This document shows positions 38,500 to 47,479 of a stretch of DNA of 64,000 bases, piece after piece. Under the pieces are notes generated by a model. It saw nothing but the letters and a program-made list of their open reading frames with translations, was not told where the DNA came from and searched no databases. The stretch is taken from positions 1 through 64,000 of the forward strand of contig DATMGK010000045.1 in NCBI GenBank assembly GCA_035555595.1, in the 5' to 3' direction. Position numbers and translations under genes: made by a program. This stretch comes from Croceibacterium_A sp035555595 (GTDB lineage: Bacteria; Pseudomonadota; Alphaproteobacteria; Sphingomonadales; Sphingomonadaceae). Within the stretch, counting starts at the first letter, position 1; each line of letters begins with the position of its first letter.

Positions 38500-38846
38500 A
38501 CCGCCGGATTGCTGAACAGCGCGGCCGCAAGGGGGAAGGGCTGGCCGCCCTCTGGCTCAGGGTGCGGGGCTGGCGCATCGTCGGGCGGCGCGTGAAGACC
38601 CCGCGCGGGGAAATTGATCTGATCGCACGCCGCTGGCGGCAGGTCGCTTTCGTAGAGGTGAAGTGGCGCGCCACCGCCACCGGTCTCGATACCGCGATCG
38701 ACGCTCATCGTCTGCGCCGCGTGGCTGCCGCCGCCGAAGCGGTCGCGCATCGCTATGCCGGGCCGGGCGACTCCACGCGAATTGACGTGCTGCTGCTTGC
38801 GCCGGGGCGCTGGCCGCGCCACATCGTCAACGCCTGGCAACCCTGA
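38496..38846 (+). CDS. yraN: YraN-family (UPF0102) putative endonuclease
   Basis: This encodes 116 residues. It is a restriction-endonuclease-like fold with GEIDLIARR (catalytic Asp) and VAFVEVKWR (Glu-x-Lys). The RGRKGEGLAALWLRVRGW opening is typical. The biochemical function is unknown, with Holliday-junction-type nuclease roles proposed by fold. It is encoded between rsmI and gshB, the usual setting. Confidence 0.9.
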   Translation: MNRRIAEQRGRKGEGLAALWLRVRGWRIVGRRVKTPRGEIDLIARRWRQVAFVEVKWRATATGLDTAIDAHRLRRVAAAAEAVAHRYAGPGDSTRIDVLLLAPGRWPRHIVNAWQP

Positions 38847-38857
38847 AGGGAGAGGGA

Positions 38858-39811
38858 ATGACGTTGCGTGTCGCGGTCCAGATGGATCCGCTTGAAAGCA
38901 TCAATATCGCAGGCGATTCCAGTTTCGCCCTCATGCTTGCGGCGCAGGTGCGCGGGTATGAAGTGTTTCACTACGACGTAGGCAGCCTTACGCTGGACGA
39001 GGATGATCGGCTTCACGCCGTCGCCCGCCCGGTGCGTGTGCGCCGTGTCGTGGGCGATCATTTCGAAGCTGACGAGCCGCGCCGGATCGATCTGGGGCGC
39101 GATGTGGACGTGGTGCTGATGCGTCAGGATCCGCCGTTCGACATGGGTTACATCACCGCCACCCATCTGCTGGAACGGATCGAGGGCGAAACGCTGGTGG
39201 TCAACAATCCCGTCAGCGTGCGGAACGCGCCGGAAAAGGTCTTCGTTCTCGATTACCGCCGCTTCATGCCGCCCACGCTGATCACGCGCAGCGCGGGCGA
39301 AGTGCGTGATTTCATGGCGCGGCATGGCTCCGTGGTGGTGAAACCGATCCACGGTAACGGCGGCAAGGCGATTTTCCGCATTCCCGAAAGTGGCGAGAAC
39401 CTGTCCGCACTGGTGGAAGTCTTCAACCAGACCTGGCCGGAACCGCACATGGTGCAGCCTTTCCTTCCCGAAGTGTCGGAAGGCGACAAGCGCATCGTGC
39501 TGGTGGATGGCGAGGTGACTGGCGCCATCAACCGCAAGCCGGGGGAGGGCGAATTCAGGTCCAATCTCGCGCAGGGCGGCTATGCCGAAGCCGCCACTCT
39601 GACCCCGCGAGAGGAAGAAATCTGCGCCGCCCTCGGGCCAGAGCTTCGCCGGCTGGGCTTGATCTTCGTGGGCATAGACGTGATCGGCGGCCACTGGCTG
39701 ACGGAAATCAACGTCACCAGCCCCACCGGCATCGTCGCCATCGACAAGTTCAATGGCACCGACACCGCCGGGCGCATTCTGGATGCGATTGAACGAAGGC
39801 TGGATCGGTAG
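38858..39811 (+). CDS. gshB: Glutathione synthetase
   Basis: This encodes 317 residues. It adds glycine to gamma-glutamylcysteine using ATP. VAVQMDPLESINIAGDSSFALM opens with the substrate-binding DPL-I-SF pattern. The ATP-grasp segments MRQDPPFDMGYITATHLLE, VVVKPIHGNGGKAIF and LAQGGYAEAATLT are conserved, with EINVTSPTGI binding metal. AGGGAGAGG precedes ATG 38858. Glutathione supply is relevant to the glutathione transferase encoded at 31196. Confidence 0.96.
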   Translation: MTLRVAVQMDPLESINIAGDSSFALMLAAQVRGYEVFHYDVGSLTLDEDDRLHAVARPVRVRRVVGDHFEADEPRRIDLGRDVDVVLMRQDPPFDMGYITATHLLERIEGETLVVNNPVSVRNAPEKVFVLDYRRFMPPTLITRSAGEVRDFMARHGSVVVKPIHGNGGKAIFRIPESGENLSALVEVFNQTWPEPHMVQPFLPEVSEGDKRIVLVDGEVTGAINRKPGEGEFRSNLAQGGYAEAATLTPREEEICAALGPELRRLGLIFVGIDVIGGHWLTEINVTSPTGIVAIDKFNGTDTAGRILDAIERRLDR

Positions 39812-39849
39812 CCGCGGCACCGGGACCGCTGCCGAGCGTTACCATCACA

Positions 39850-40461
39850 ATGTACGAACTGATCGTCGATGCCATCGCCTGGGGAGGATACTTCGGAATC
39901 TTCCTCCTCATGGCGATAGAGAATATCTTTCCGCCAATCCCGTCGGAAGTCATCATGGGCATCGGCGGAGTTCTCGTCGCCCGGGGCGAGATGGATTTCT
40001 GGTGGCTGATCGCCATCGGCACCGCCGGGGCCACGGCCGGCAATTATTTCTGGTACTGGATCGGCGACAAGTGGGGGTACCAACGGCTCGAGCCGCTGGT
40101 GGAAAAGCACGGCCGCTGGATCACGCTGGATTTTGAGGACATCGAACGCGCGGCCCGGTTCTTCCGCAAGCACGGGCAATGGGTGGTGTTCCTGCTACGC
40201 TTCTCCCCGTTTCTTCGCACCATTGTGTCGCTACCTGCCGGTTTAGCGCACATGTCTCTGTGGAAATTCCTCGCCTATACTTTTGCCGGTGCGGCCATCT
40301 GGAACGTGCTCCTCGTCGAAGGCGGTCGGCGGCTCGCACCCCTGATCGCGCAATACGAAGAATACGCTAGCTGGGCGATCATCGCTCTCTGCGTCATCCT
40401 GCTGGCCAGCTACATCTACCGCGTGGTGACATGGAAACCCCGCCACGAACGCGAGGATTAA
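39850..40461 (+). CDS. DedA-family membrane protein
   Basis: This encodes 203 residues with about five hydrophobic segments. The DedA pattern is clear: MAIENIFPPIPSEVIMGIGGVLVARG with an acidic residue, GNYFWYWIGDKWG, and RFSPFLRTIVSLPAGLAHM with the functional Arg. DedA proteins act as flippases of undecaprenyl phosphate or phospholipids in several bacteria. Its last four bases overlap the convergent xerC stop (TTAA). Confidence 0.9.
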   Translation: MYELIVDAIAWGGYFGIFLLMAIENIFPPIPSEVIMGIGGVLVARGEMDFWWLIAIGTAGATAGNYFWYWIGDKWGYQRLEPLVEKHGRWITLDFEDIERAARFFRKHGQWVVFLLRFSPFLRTIVSLPAGLAHMSLWKFLAYTFAGAAIWNVLLVEGGRRLAPLIAQYEEYASWAIIALCVILLASYIYRVVTWKPRHERED

Positions 40462-40470
40462 CGCCGTTCG
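40446..40470. terminator. Hairpin spanning the overlapping dedA/xerC stops
   Basis: CGAACG (40446-40451) and CGTTCG (40465-40470) form a 6-bp perfect stem. The 13-nt loop contains the shared TTAA in which the two convergent stop codons overlap. No U-tract. Confidence 0.4.
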
Positions 40471-41354
40471 CGCGGATGAGCGGCGCGATAGGTATCGAGC
40501 AGCGTCGCCGCGTCTACCTTCGTATAGATCTGTGTCGAACCCAGGCTTGCGTGGCCCAGCAGTTCCTGAAGGCTCCTCAGATCCGCACCCGCGCCCAGCA
40601 AGTGCGTGGCGAAGCTGTGCCGCAGGGCATGGGGAGTAGCCGTTGCGGGCAGGCCGAGTGCGGACCGGGCGCGGGCCATCGCCTTCTGCACCATGCCTTG
40701 CCCCAACGGCCCACCTTTCGCGCCGCGAAACAGTGGTTCTCCCTTGGCAATCGGCCAGGGGCACCGCGCAGCATAGTCTGCCACCGCGGCCCGCACGATT
40801 GGCAGGATCGGCACCACGCGCTGCTTCGCGCCCTTGCCGGTCACGACCAGCGTTTCGCCCAGCGGCAGATCGCCGCCGGTAAGCGAAAGCGCCTCCGCGA
40901 TACGCAGCCCCGCGCCGTACATCAGCAGCAGCACCGCGCGGTCGCGCGAGCCGATCCAGTCGTCCGCCGCCAGAGCTTCGACCATGTCCGCGACATTGGC
41001 CGCATCATCCGGCGTTACCGGGCGCGGCAGGCCCTTCTTGATGCGTGGTCCGCGCAGTCGCGGCGGCGCACCATCCGCGAATCCTGCCTGTTCCCGAGCG
41101 AAGGCCAGAAACGCCTTCAGCGCCGACAGCTCGCGCGCGGCGGAAACATTCCCGATACCGTCCGCTCGCCGCGCCGCCAGCTGGGCTCGCAGATCGGCGG
41201 TTCCGAGCCGGGCGAGGGCGGCCCAGCTTTCGCCCTCAATACGGTTCAGCCAGCGCGTGGCCGTGGCGACATACGCACGCACCGTATGCGGCGATCGGCG
41301 ACGGCACGCGGAAAGGTGCTGGCCCCATCGTTCGAGCAATTCGGCGCGGCTCAT
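40458..41354 (-). CDS. xerC: Tyrosine recombinase XerC
   Basis: This encodes 298 residues. It resolves chromosome dimers at dif together with XerD and FtsK. All catalytic positions are visible: Arg in AGLRIAEALSL, Lys in VTGKGAKQR, His-x-x-Arg in HALRHSFATHLL, His in LLGHASLGSTQ, and Tyr in IYTKV. The SAM-like N-terminal domain (RRRSPHTVRAYVATATRWL) is typical. XerC is chosen over XerD by size and sequence feel only. It starts with ATG 41354, coupled to hemW by a four-base overlap. Confidence 0.9.
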   Translation of the reverse strand: MSRAELLERWGQHLSACRRRSPHTVRAYVATATRWLNRIEGESWAALARLGTADLRAQLAARRADGIGNVSAARELSALKAFLAFAREQAGFADGAPPRLRGPRIKKGLPRPVTPDDAANVADMVEALAADDWIGSRDRAVLLLMYGAGLRIAEALSLTGGDLPLGETLVVTGKGAKQRVVPILPIVRAAVADYAARCPWPIAKGEPLFRGAKGGPLGQGMVQKAMARARSALGLPATATPHALRHSFATHLLGAGADLRSLQELLGHASLGSTQIYTKVDAATLLDTYRAAHPRERR

Positions 41355-42502
41355 GCCGCCGCCAGCGCATCGGGCACGATCTGGGCCAGCACGGCATCCA
41401 GAACCGGCATTCCCTGACCAGTCACACCAACGCGTCCATCCGCCTGCCAGACCAGCCCCAGCGTTTCGAGAAACGCCACCTTGGCGCTATCCATCAGTTC
41501 CGCCGCTGAGAGGGAGAAGCGCTCCGCCAGAGCCGCCGGGTCCAAACCTTCGCGCAGCCGCAGCCCCATCAGCAGCGCCTCCGCCGCCTGCTCGCGCGGG
41601 GCCAACGGGCGTTCCTCCGCCATGCCGTTCCCATTGCGGGTCACCGCGCTCAGGAAATTTTCTGGCTTCTTGTGCCGCTGCGTCGCCATGCCGCCCCGCC
41701 GTCCATGTGCGCCGGGGCCGATGCCCAGATAATCCTGATATCGCCAGTAAGTCAGGTTGTGACGGCTTTCCTCAGCCTGACGCGCGTGGTTGCTGATTTC
41801 GTAAGCGGGTAGGCCGGCTGCCTGTGTTCTTTCCGCCGTCAGCGCGAACAGCTCCGCCGCCGGATCATCTTCGAGCGGCATGAAATCCCCACGCCTTACA
41901 TCGGTGGCGAAGCGCGTGCCCGGCTCTATCGTCAGCTGATAAAGCGAAAGATGGCCGGTGCCGAAACCCAGTGCCCGCGTCAGTTCCGCATCCCATTCTT
42001 TCGCCGTCTGGCCCGGACGGGCATAGATCAGATCGAAGCTGACCCGTCCGAAATGCTTCTGTGCGGTGTCCAGTGCGGCCAGCGCCTCATCAACGTCGTG
42101 AAGCCGCCCCAGAAAATGCAGGGCTTCATTATCCAGTGCCTGCACACCCAGCGAGACGCGGTTTACCCCGGCGATCGCCAGCGCCGCGAAATTCTCTGCC
42201 TCCACGGACGAGGGATTGGCCTCCAGCGTAATTTCCACACCTGGATCGAACCCCCACAGTGTTTCCGCTTCGCCCAGCAGCGTTTCGACCAGCGCAGGCG
42301 GCATCAGCGAAGGCGTGCCGCCGCCGAAAAATATCGAGGCCAGCGGCTCCCGCGCGCCTGTCTTTGCCTCGTGCCGCATGTCGGCGATCAACGCCGTGCG
42401 CCATTCGTCCACGTCGATTCCAGCCCGAACGTGCGAGTTGAAGTCGCAATAGGGGCATTTCCGCAGGCAGAAGGGCCAATGGATGTAGAGAGCGTGCGCC
42501 AC
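41351..42502 (-). CDS. hemW: Radical SAM heme chaperone HemW
   Basis: This encodes 383 residues. The N-terminal YIHWPFCLRKCPYCDFNSH contains the radical-SAM CxxxCxxC cysteines (12, 16, 19). PFCLRKCPYCDF lacks the additional features of coproporphyrinogen oxidase HemN, so HemW, a heme-trafficking chaperone, is the better name. SIFFGGGTPSLMPP and GHLSLYQLTIEPGT follow. It starts with GTG 42502. A TTGACA (plus-strand TGTCAA at 42533-42538) lies upstream, but no good -10 follows. Confidence 0.92.
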   Translation of the reverse strand: MAHALYIHWPFCLRKCPYCDFNSHVRAGIDVDEWRTALIADMRHEAKTGAREPLASIFFGGGTPSLMPPALVETLLGEAETLWGFDPGVEITLEANPSSVEAENFAALAIAGVNRVSLGVQALDNEALHFLGRLHDVDEALAALDTAQKHFGRVSFDLIYARPGQTAKEWDAELTRALGFGTGHLSLYQLTIEPGTRFATDVRRGDFMPLEDDPAAELFALTAERTQAAGLPAYEISNHARQAEESRHNLTYWRYQDYLGIGPGAHGRRGGMATQRHKKPENFLSAVTRNGNGMAEERPLAPREQAAEALLMGLRLREGLDPAALAERFSLSAAELMDSAKVAFLETLGLVWQADGRVGVTGQGMPVLDAVLAQIVPDALAAA

Positions 42503-42548
42503 GATTTCAGAAACAAAGATTTAACGACTCCTTGTCAAGAATCGACTC

Positions 42549-43094
42549 GTGAGCAAGAAACCTTTCATGATCGGGTTGCTTGGGGTGCTGCTGGCCACCG
42601 GGGTGGCGGGCGGCGCATTGGCGGAAAACGCGCCACGTATTGCTAACGCTACGTTTGACGGACTGGCAGAACGTCTGCTGGCCGAACACAATCGTGAGCG
42701 TGATCGCGCGGGCGTTCCTCGCCTTGCATGGAGCGATCGCCTTGCCGGGGAAGCCCAATCTTGGGCGGAAAATCTGGCGAATACCGGCACCTTCCAACAC
42801 GCGAGCGAAAGCGAAAATCGCGGCGCTGGCGAGAATTTGTGGATGGGCACTGCCGGATATTTCGCCCCCGAATCGATGGTCGACGCCTTCGTGAAGGAAC
42901 GGCAGTACTATCAGCACGGCACCTTCCCCAATGTGTCACGCACCGGCCGCTGGCAGGACGTGGGCCATTATACGCAGGTCGTATGGCGCGGTACGCGCGA
43001 AGTCGGCTGTGCCGTCGCGCAGGGTGTGGACAAGGAATACCTTGTCTGCCGCTACTGGCCCGCCGGCAACTGGCGCGGCGAAACGCCCTACTGA
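42549..43094 (+). CDS. Secreted CAP-domain (SCP/PR-1-like) protein
   Basis: This encodes 181 residues starting at GTG 42549. A signal peptide precedes a cut after GGALA (residue about 25). The CAP domain shows HNRERDRAGVPRLAWSDRLA, the GENLWMG box, and GHYTQVVWRGTREVGCAVA, with two conserved Cys near the end. Bacterial CAP proteins are secreted and of unsettled function; most lack the catalytic evidence of proteases. Confidence 0.9.
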   Translation: MSKKPFMIGLLGVLLATGVAGGALAENAPRIANATFDGLAERLLAEHNRERDRAGVPRLAWSDRLAGEAQSWAENLANTGTFQHASESENRGAGENLWMGTAGYFAPESMVDAFVKERQYYQHGTFPNVSRTGRWQDVGHYTQVVWRGTREVGCAVAQGVDKEYLVCRYWPAGNWRGETPY

Positions 43095-43097
43095 TTT

Positions 43098-43724
43098 TCA
43101 GCTGAACTGATCGGCCACCAGTTTCGCAAACGCGTTGGCCCGGTGGCTGATGCGGTGTTTTTCTTCCGGTTCGATCTCGGCAAAAGTCCGGTCGTAACCC
43201 TGCGGTACGAACAGCGGATCATAGCCAAAACCCTTGTCACCGCGCGGTGGCCAGATCAGCGTACCATCGGCGCGACCTTCATAGACCGCAGTTTCGCCAT
43301 CAGGCCACGCCAGCGCCAGCACGCTGGTGAACCACGCATCACGCGGCGCACCGGGCCCCTTGGCCTGCAACATGCCTTCGACTTTGCCCATGGCCATGAA
43401 CCAGTCCCGGCCGGGTTCGCCTTCGAACCATTGTCGCTCAGCCCAGTCCGCCGTCCACACACCGGGCTTGCCGTCCAGCGCAGCAACCGAAAGGCCGCTG
43501 TCGTCCGCCAGCGCGGGCAGGCCAGACCCTTCGGCAGCGGCCTGCGCCTTTATCAGCGCGTTGGCGACGAAGGTTTTCCCAGTTTCGGCCGGTTCCGGCA
43601 GGCCCAGCGATCCGGCTGAAAGGCACTCCAGCCCATAGGGGGCCAGAAGAGCGCCCATTTCCTTCAGCTTGCCCCCGTTATGCGTGGCGATCACCAGTTT
43701 GCCGGAACCGAGCCGCCGGGTCAT
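43098..43724 (-). CDS. rdgB: Non-canonical purine NTP pyrophosphatase (RdgB/HAM1)
   Basis: This encodes 208 residues. It hydrolyses dITP, ITP and XTP to keep hypoxanthine and xanthine out of DNA. LVIATHNGGKLKEM opens the fold, LADDSGLSVAALDGKPGVW carries the metal-binding acidic residues, and GFGYDPLFVPQGYDRTFAE with KHRISHRANAF closes it. ATG 43724 overlaps the rph stop by four bases, so RNase PH and RdgB are co-translated. Confidence 0.95.
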   Translation of the reverse strand: MTRRLGSGKLVIATHNGGKLKEMGALLAPYGLECLSAGSLGLPEPAETGKTFVANALIKAQAAAEGSGLPALADDSGLSVAALDGKPGVWTADWAERQWFEGEPGRDWFMAMGKVEGMLQAKGPGAPRDAWFTSVLALAWPDGETAVYEGRADGTLIWPPRGDKGFGYDPLFVPQGYDRTFAEIEPEEKHRISHRANAFAKLVADQFS

Positions 43725-44437
43725 CGACCAACGGCCTCCGCCTGCGCAGCATAGATCCGCTCACAACCGATACGGGCGAGGCGCAGCAGCCGCAGCAGCC
43801 CTTCCTCGTCATAAGTCGCGCCCTCGGCAGTGGCCTGAACTTCCGCAATCCGGCCGCCTTCGATCAGCACGAAGTTGGCGTCCGCATCGGCAGAGCTGTC
43901 CTCGACATAATCGAGATCCAGTACCGGCACGCCCTGATGGATGCCGCAGCTTACAGCGGCGATCTTGGCCTCGATCGGATCTTCGGTGATCGCGCCCGAT
44001 TTCATCAGCCCGTCCACTGCCAGCCTCAGGGCTACCCAAGCGCCGGAAATGGCCGCCGTGCGCGTGCCGCCGTCCGCCTGGATCACGTCGCAATCCAATA
44101 CGATCTGCCGTTCGCCCAGCTTCGCCATATCTGTAACCGCCCGCAGCGAACGACCGATAAGGCGCTGGATTTCCTGAGTGCGTCCGCTCTGCTTGCCCTT
44201 GGCCGCTTCACGCTGGCCGCGCGTGTGCGTGGCGCGGGGTAGCATGGAATATTCGGCCGTTACCCAGCCTTGATTCTTGCCGCGCAGGAACGGGGGAACC
44301 CGCTCCTCCACACTGGCGGTTACCAGCACGCGGGTATCGCCAAAGCTGACAAGGACCGAACCTTCCGCATGGCGGGTGAAGCCGGTGATGATTTCGATAG
44401 CGCGCATTTCGTCGGGCGCGCGGCCGGAAGGTCTCAT
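43721..44437 (-). CDS. rph: Ribonuclease PH
   Basis: This encodes 238 residues, exactly the usual length. It is a phosphorolytic 3'-5' exonuclease that matures tRNA 3' ends. MRPSGRAPDEMR, GDTRVLVTASVEERVPPF and EYSMLPRATHTRGQRE are conserved, as are RTQEIQRLIGRSLRAV and IQADGGTRTAAISGAWVAL. A longer frame to 44545 is rejected. The start ATG 44437 lies 61 nt from the divergent hrcA. Confidence 0.96.
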   Translation of the reverse strand: MRPSGRAPDEMRAIEIITGFTRHAEGSVLVSFGDTRVLVTASVEERVPPFLRGKNQGWVTAEYSMLPRATHTRGQREAAKGKQSGRTQEIQRLIGRSLRAVTDMAKLGERQIVLDCDVIQADGGTRTAAISGAWVALRLAVDGLMKSGAITEDPIEAKIAAVSCGIHQGVPVLDLDYVEDSSADADANFVLIEGGRIAEVQATAEGATYDEEGLLRLLRLARIGCERIYAAQAEAVGR

Positions 44438-44498
44438 GAGGTGCTCCGTTCGGGAGTGCTTTCCCGTGGCCGCCGTAGCGACTAGATAAGCCGCTGTC

Positions 44499-45542
44499 AT
44501 GGCCTCTCCCCCTGTAAACGAACTGACGGAACGCGCCCGCGCCATTTTTCGCCTAGTGGTGGAAGGTTACATCGCCAGCGGCAGCCCGGTCGGCTCGAAA
44601 ACTCTCTCGGCCGGGGGGACGATGAACCTTTCCCCTGCTTCGATCCGCTCCGTCCTTGGAGAGCTTGAGGCCTTGGGCCTTCTTGCCGCTCCGCACACCA
44701 GCGCGGGCCGTATGCCCACGGAGGTGGGCTTGCGGCTGTTCGTTGACGGCATGATGCAGGTGGCGGAGCCAACTGCGGACGAGCGCGCCGCCATTGAACG
44801 CAGGCTGTCAGCCGCAGGCCCGATCGAGGCTGCGCTGGAGGCGACCAGCGCGGTGCTTTCCGACATATCCGGTGCTGCCGGCATGGTCATGGTTCCGCGT
44901 CGTGAGCCACGCCTTGCGCAGATGAATATCGTTCCGCTCGATCAGGGACGCGCTCTGGCGGTAGTGGTCGGAGAGGACGGATCGATCGAGAACCGCGTGA
45001 TGCACCTCGCCCCAGGCACTTCCATTTCGGCGCTGCAGGAAGCGTCGAACTATATCACGGCCCGTCTTGGCGGCCGCACCCTGGGCGAAGCTGCCGGGGC
45101 CATGCGAACCGAGATCGCGTCCGGCCGTTCGGCGCTGGACGAGGCGAGCCGCGATCTGGTGGAGCGGGGGCTTGCGGTGTGGAGCGAGGATGCCGCCGAA
45201 CGTCCCGTGCTGATCGTGCGCGGCCAGTCCAAGCTGCTCGACGACACCGCGCTGAACGACATAGAGCGCGTCCGCTCGTTGATTGACGATCTGGAAGACA
45301 AGCAGGCAATCGCCGAACTGCTGGATCAGGCGCGCGATGCAGAAGCGACGCGGATCTTTATCGGGAGCGAGAACCGCCTGTTCGCGTTATCCGGTTCGTC
45401 GGTCATCGCTGCGCCCTATCGCGATCGGGAAGGCAGGGTGGTCGGAGTGCTGGGCGTTATCGGCCCCACGCGGTTGAATTACGCGCGGGTCGTGCCCATG
45501 GTGGATTTCACTGCCCGTTCGCTGGGCAGGCTGATTGGTTGA
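44499..45542 (+). CDS. hrcA: Heat-inducible transcription repressor HrcA
   Basis: This encodes 347 residues. It represses chaperone genes, usually groESL, by binding CIRCE. The N-terminal winged helix shows GYIASGSPVGSKTLS and LSPASIRSVLGELEALGLL, with HTSAGRMPTEVGLRLFVD following. A GAF-like middle and the FIGSENRLFALSGSSVIAAPY end are in place. No CIRCE (TTAGCACTC-N9-GAGTGCTAA) is seen before it. It is followed by grpE after 14 nt. Confidence 0.95.
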   Translation: MASPPVNELTERARAIFRLVVEGYIASGSPVGSKTLSAGGTMNLSPASIRSVLGELEALGLLAAPHTSAGRMPTEVGLRLFVDGMMQVAEPTADERAAIERRLSAAGPIEAALEATSAVLSDISGAAGMVMVPRREPRLAQMNIVPLDQGRALAVVVGEDGSIENRVMHLAPGTSISALQEASNYITARLGGRTLGEAAGAMRTEIASGRSALDEASRDLVERGLAVWSEDAAERPVLIVRGQSKLLDDTALNDIERVRSLIDDLEDKQAIAELLDQARDAEATRIFIGSENRLFALSGSSVIAAPYRDREGRVVGVLGVIGPTRLNYARVVPMVDFTARSLGRLIG

Positions 45543-45556
45543 AAACCGGGAATATC

Positions 45557-46123
45557 ATGATCGATAACGACAATCCGAAGGACGAAACCGTTGCGAAGGA
45601 ACTCGCGGGCGTGCCCGAAGAACTGCTCGAAAAGGTAGCTGAAACCTCGCTGGAAGATGCGCTCAGCGTGCTGCGCGGCGATCTGGAAAAGGCGGAGCAG
45701 GAAGTGCTCTACGCCCGCGCCGAGGTGCAGAACGTGCGCCGGCGGATGGAAAAGGATGTGCAGGATGCGCGCGCCTACGCCGCCACCGGCTTTGCGCGTG
45801 ACATCCTATCGGTCGCAGACAACCTCGCCCGCGCTCTCGATCACGTCCCCGCCGAATTGCGCGAAGACGAAAAGCTGAAGAACTTCCTTGCCGGTATCGA
45901 AGCCACGCAGCGCGAGATCGAAAAGGTCTTCGGCATGCACGGCGTCACCCGCATCGCCGCCAAGGGCCTGCCGCTCGACCCCAACCAGCATCAGGCCATG
46001 CTGGAAATTCCCACCAATGAAGCCGAACCGGGCACCGTGGTACAGGAAATGCAGGCCGGCTACATGATCAAGGACCGCCTGCTGCGCCCCGCAATGGTGG
46101 GAGTGGCCAAGAAGCCGGGTTAA
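45557..46123 (+). CDS. grpE: Nucleotide exchange factor GrpE
   Basis: This encodes 188 residues from ATG 45557; TTG 45539 is possible. It releases ADP from DnaK. The N-terminal helices form a coiled coil (LRGDLEKAEQEVLYARAEVQNVRRR). The C-terminal beta domain has KVFGMHGVTRI and PNQHQAMLEIPTNEAEPGTVVQEMQAGYMIKDRLLRPAMVGV-type conserved pieces. Its partners dnaK and dnaJ lie 3.5 kb downstream, separated by the accessory stretch. Confidence 0.96.
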   Translation: MIDNDNPKDETVAKELAGVPEELLEKVAETSLEDALSVLRGDLEKAEQEVLYARAEVQNVRRRMEKDVQDARAYAATGFARDILSVADNLARALDHVPAELREDEKLKNFLAGIEATQREIEKVFGMHGVTRIAAKGLPLDPNQHQAMLEIPTNEAEPGTVVQEMQAGYMIKDRLLRPAMVGVAKKPG

Positions 46124-46144
46124 TCACTGCACATTCCCCTGATG

Positions 46145-46168
46145 TTTAAAAACAGCGCTGTTTTAAAA
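46145..46168. repeat. AT-rich palindrome after grpE
   Basis: AAAACAGCGCTGTTTT (46149-46164) is a perfect 16-bp palindrome. With a one-base bulge it extends to TTTAAAAACAGC / GCTGTTTTAAA. A second GCGCTG half follows at about 46171. It could be a weak grpE terminator or an operator for the GT87 gene, and lies at the edge of the low-GC segment. Confidence 0.5.
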
Positions 46169-46245
46169 TGGCGCTGAAATATTCGTCGCGTTGACGCTAT
46201 TCGCATAGCCGGATACCTGCAACGTTGCACTGGGGGGTGTTCTTG

Positions 46246-47451
46246 ATGGAGCTTTCAGTTCTCGCGGGTAGATGGAAGGTTAGATCTTCCATTTTGGTAT
46301 TGGTATTTTCTGCCCTTGCTTTGGTATATCCGATATGGAAGATCTTTTTTGATCAACATCCTGAAGTAGATTTCCGCGTCTTCTGGTTTGCCGGTTGGAT
46401 GTGGAATCATGGTTTGGATCCATATACATCGGATTTTTTTGAACTCGGTAATGCAAGCCTTCCTGACGGAAACAGGCTTTACCACTGGCTCTATCCACCC
46501 AATTGGGCGCTGATATGCAGCGCACTGGCCATTACCGACCTGCAAACCTCGCTTACAGTTTGGCGGTTGGTCGCGACATTGTTTTATATATTCGGTGCGG
46601 TCGCGCTGATCATGACTTTGACGCGCGAGTTCACAGCTTCGTTTCGACTGATGCTTGCGTCATTCGGATGTGCTGCCGTGATGTGGTCGGATCCTGTCGC
46701 TGTAATACTCTCGGCCGGGCAGGTGTCGCCGCCCTTTGTCTATCTCGGTCTTGCATTAATCGTCTGTGGATACGTTGATCGAAAACATTGGCTGCTGACT
46801 GCGGGCTTGGTTTTCGTAGCCTTAAAGCCGCAAATAGGGGCGAGCCTTTATATCGCTTTTGCGCTTGTGCCGGAATTACGGCGGTCTGTCGTGGCAGCCG
46901 TCCTGATATCCGTTCTGCTAGCCCTGCCTCAGTTCCTCGCCCACGGACCGATTACCTCAGTACTGGAATGGTTGGGGAACCTGCGAGTTTTCAATGAGGT
47001 CAACTCTCCGCTGACTTTGAGTGGACCGGGCCATCTGCTCGCTCGACTCAACCTTCCCTTCCCGCAGTTTATCCAGCATCTGATGGTCATTGTCGTCGGT
47101 GGGATCGCGGGCCTTTTAATGAGGCGTGATAAGGGGCTGGCTGCGCTAGCATTTCTATTTTCAGGGATATGCGCGCTGGTGCCGCTGCATAACTATGACT
47201 TTGCGATGCTTTTGCCAGCGACCGTTCTTGCCGTTTGCTTCCTGCCTGCGCGGTACGGTTTAGCGTTGATCGTCGCCATGTTGATTTTTACGCTACGACC
47301 GTCGTCAATCGAGAGCTTGTCGGGAATGCCCGTGATCCTCGGACAGTCCGGGGGCGTGATGTTAATGTCTGTGGCTGCACTTCTGCTGTTTGCGCTCTCC
47401 ATCGCCTTGTTGCAAAACAACCAAAGGCCGTTCGTTCCAAATCCAGATTAA
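46246..47451 (+). CDS. GT87-family polytopic glycosyltransferase (DUF2029)
   Basis: This encodes 401 residues from ATG 46246, with GGGGGG about 9 nt upstream. It is an integral membrane protein with about ten hydrophobic segments. The VDFRVFWFAGWMWNHGLDPY segment after helix 1 is the GT87 signature, with the likely catalytic Asp. Characterised GT87 enzymes transfer mannose from polyprenyl phosphate; the acceptor here is unknown. Base composition is low (about 40-50% GC in hand-counted lines), and codon use differs from both neighbours. This suggests lateral acquisition. Confidence 0.8.
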   Translation: MELSVLAGRWKVRSSILVLVFSALALVYPIWKIFFDQHPEVDFRVFWFAGWMWNHGLDPYTSDFFELGNASLPDGNRLYHWLYPPNWALICSALAITDLQTSLTVWRLVATLFYIFGAVALIMTLTREFTASFRLMLASFGCAAVMWSDPVAVILSAGQVSPPFVYLGLALIVCGYVDRKHWLLTAGLVFVALKPQIGASLYIAFALVPELRRSVVAAVLISVLLALPQFLAHGPITSVLEWLGNLRVFNEVNSPLTLSGPGHLLARLNLPFPQFIQHLMVIVVGGIAGLLMRRDKGLAALAFLFSGICALVPLHNYDFAMLLPATVLAVCFLPARYGLALIVAMLIFTLRPSSIESLSGMPVILGQSGGVMLMSVAALLLFALSIALLQNNQRPFVPNPD

Positions 47452-47455
47452 TCTG
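47444..47455. repeat. 12-bp palindrome centred on the GT87 stop codon
   Basis: CAGATTAATCTG, perfect, with the TAA of the GT87 gene (47449-47451) at its centre. Too tight for an RNA hairpin; could be a protein site or chance. Confidence 0.3.
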
Positions 47456-47479
47456 CAGCGCGCGGCCGGATCTCCAAAA

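Noticed and set aside
44438..44498. Possible CIRCE element between rph and hrcA
   Set aside because: GTGCTCC ... GGAGTGC looks similar at first, but the arms are not complementary and do not match TTAGCACTC-N9-GAGTGCTAA.
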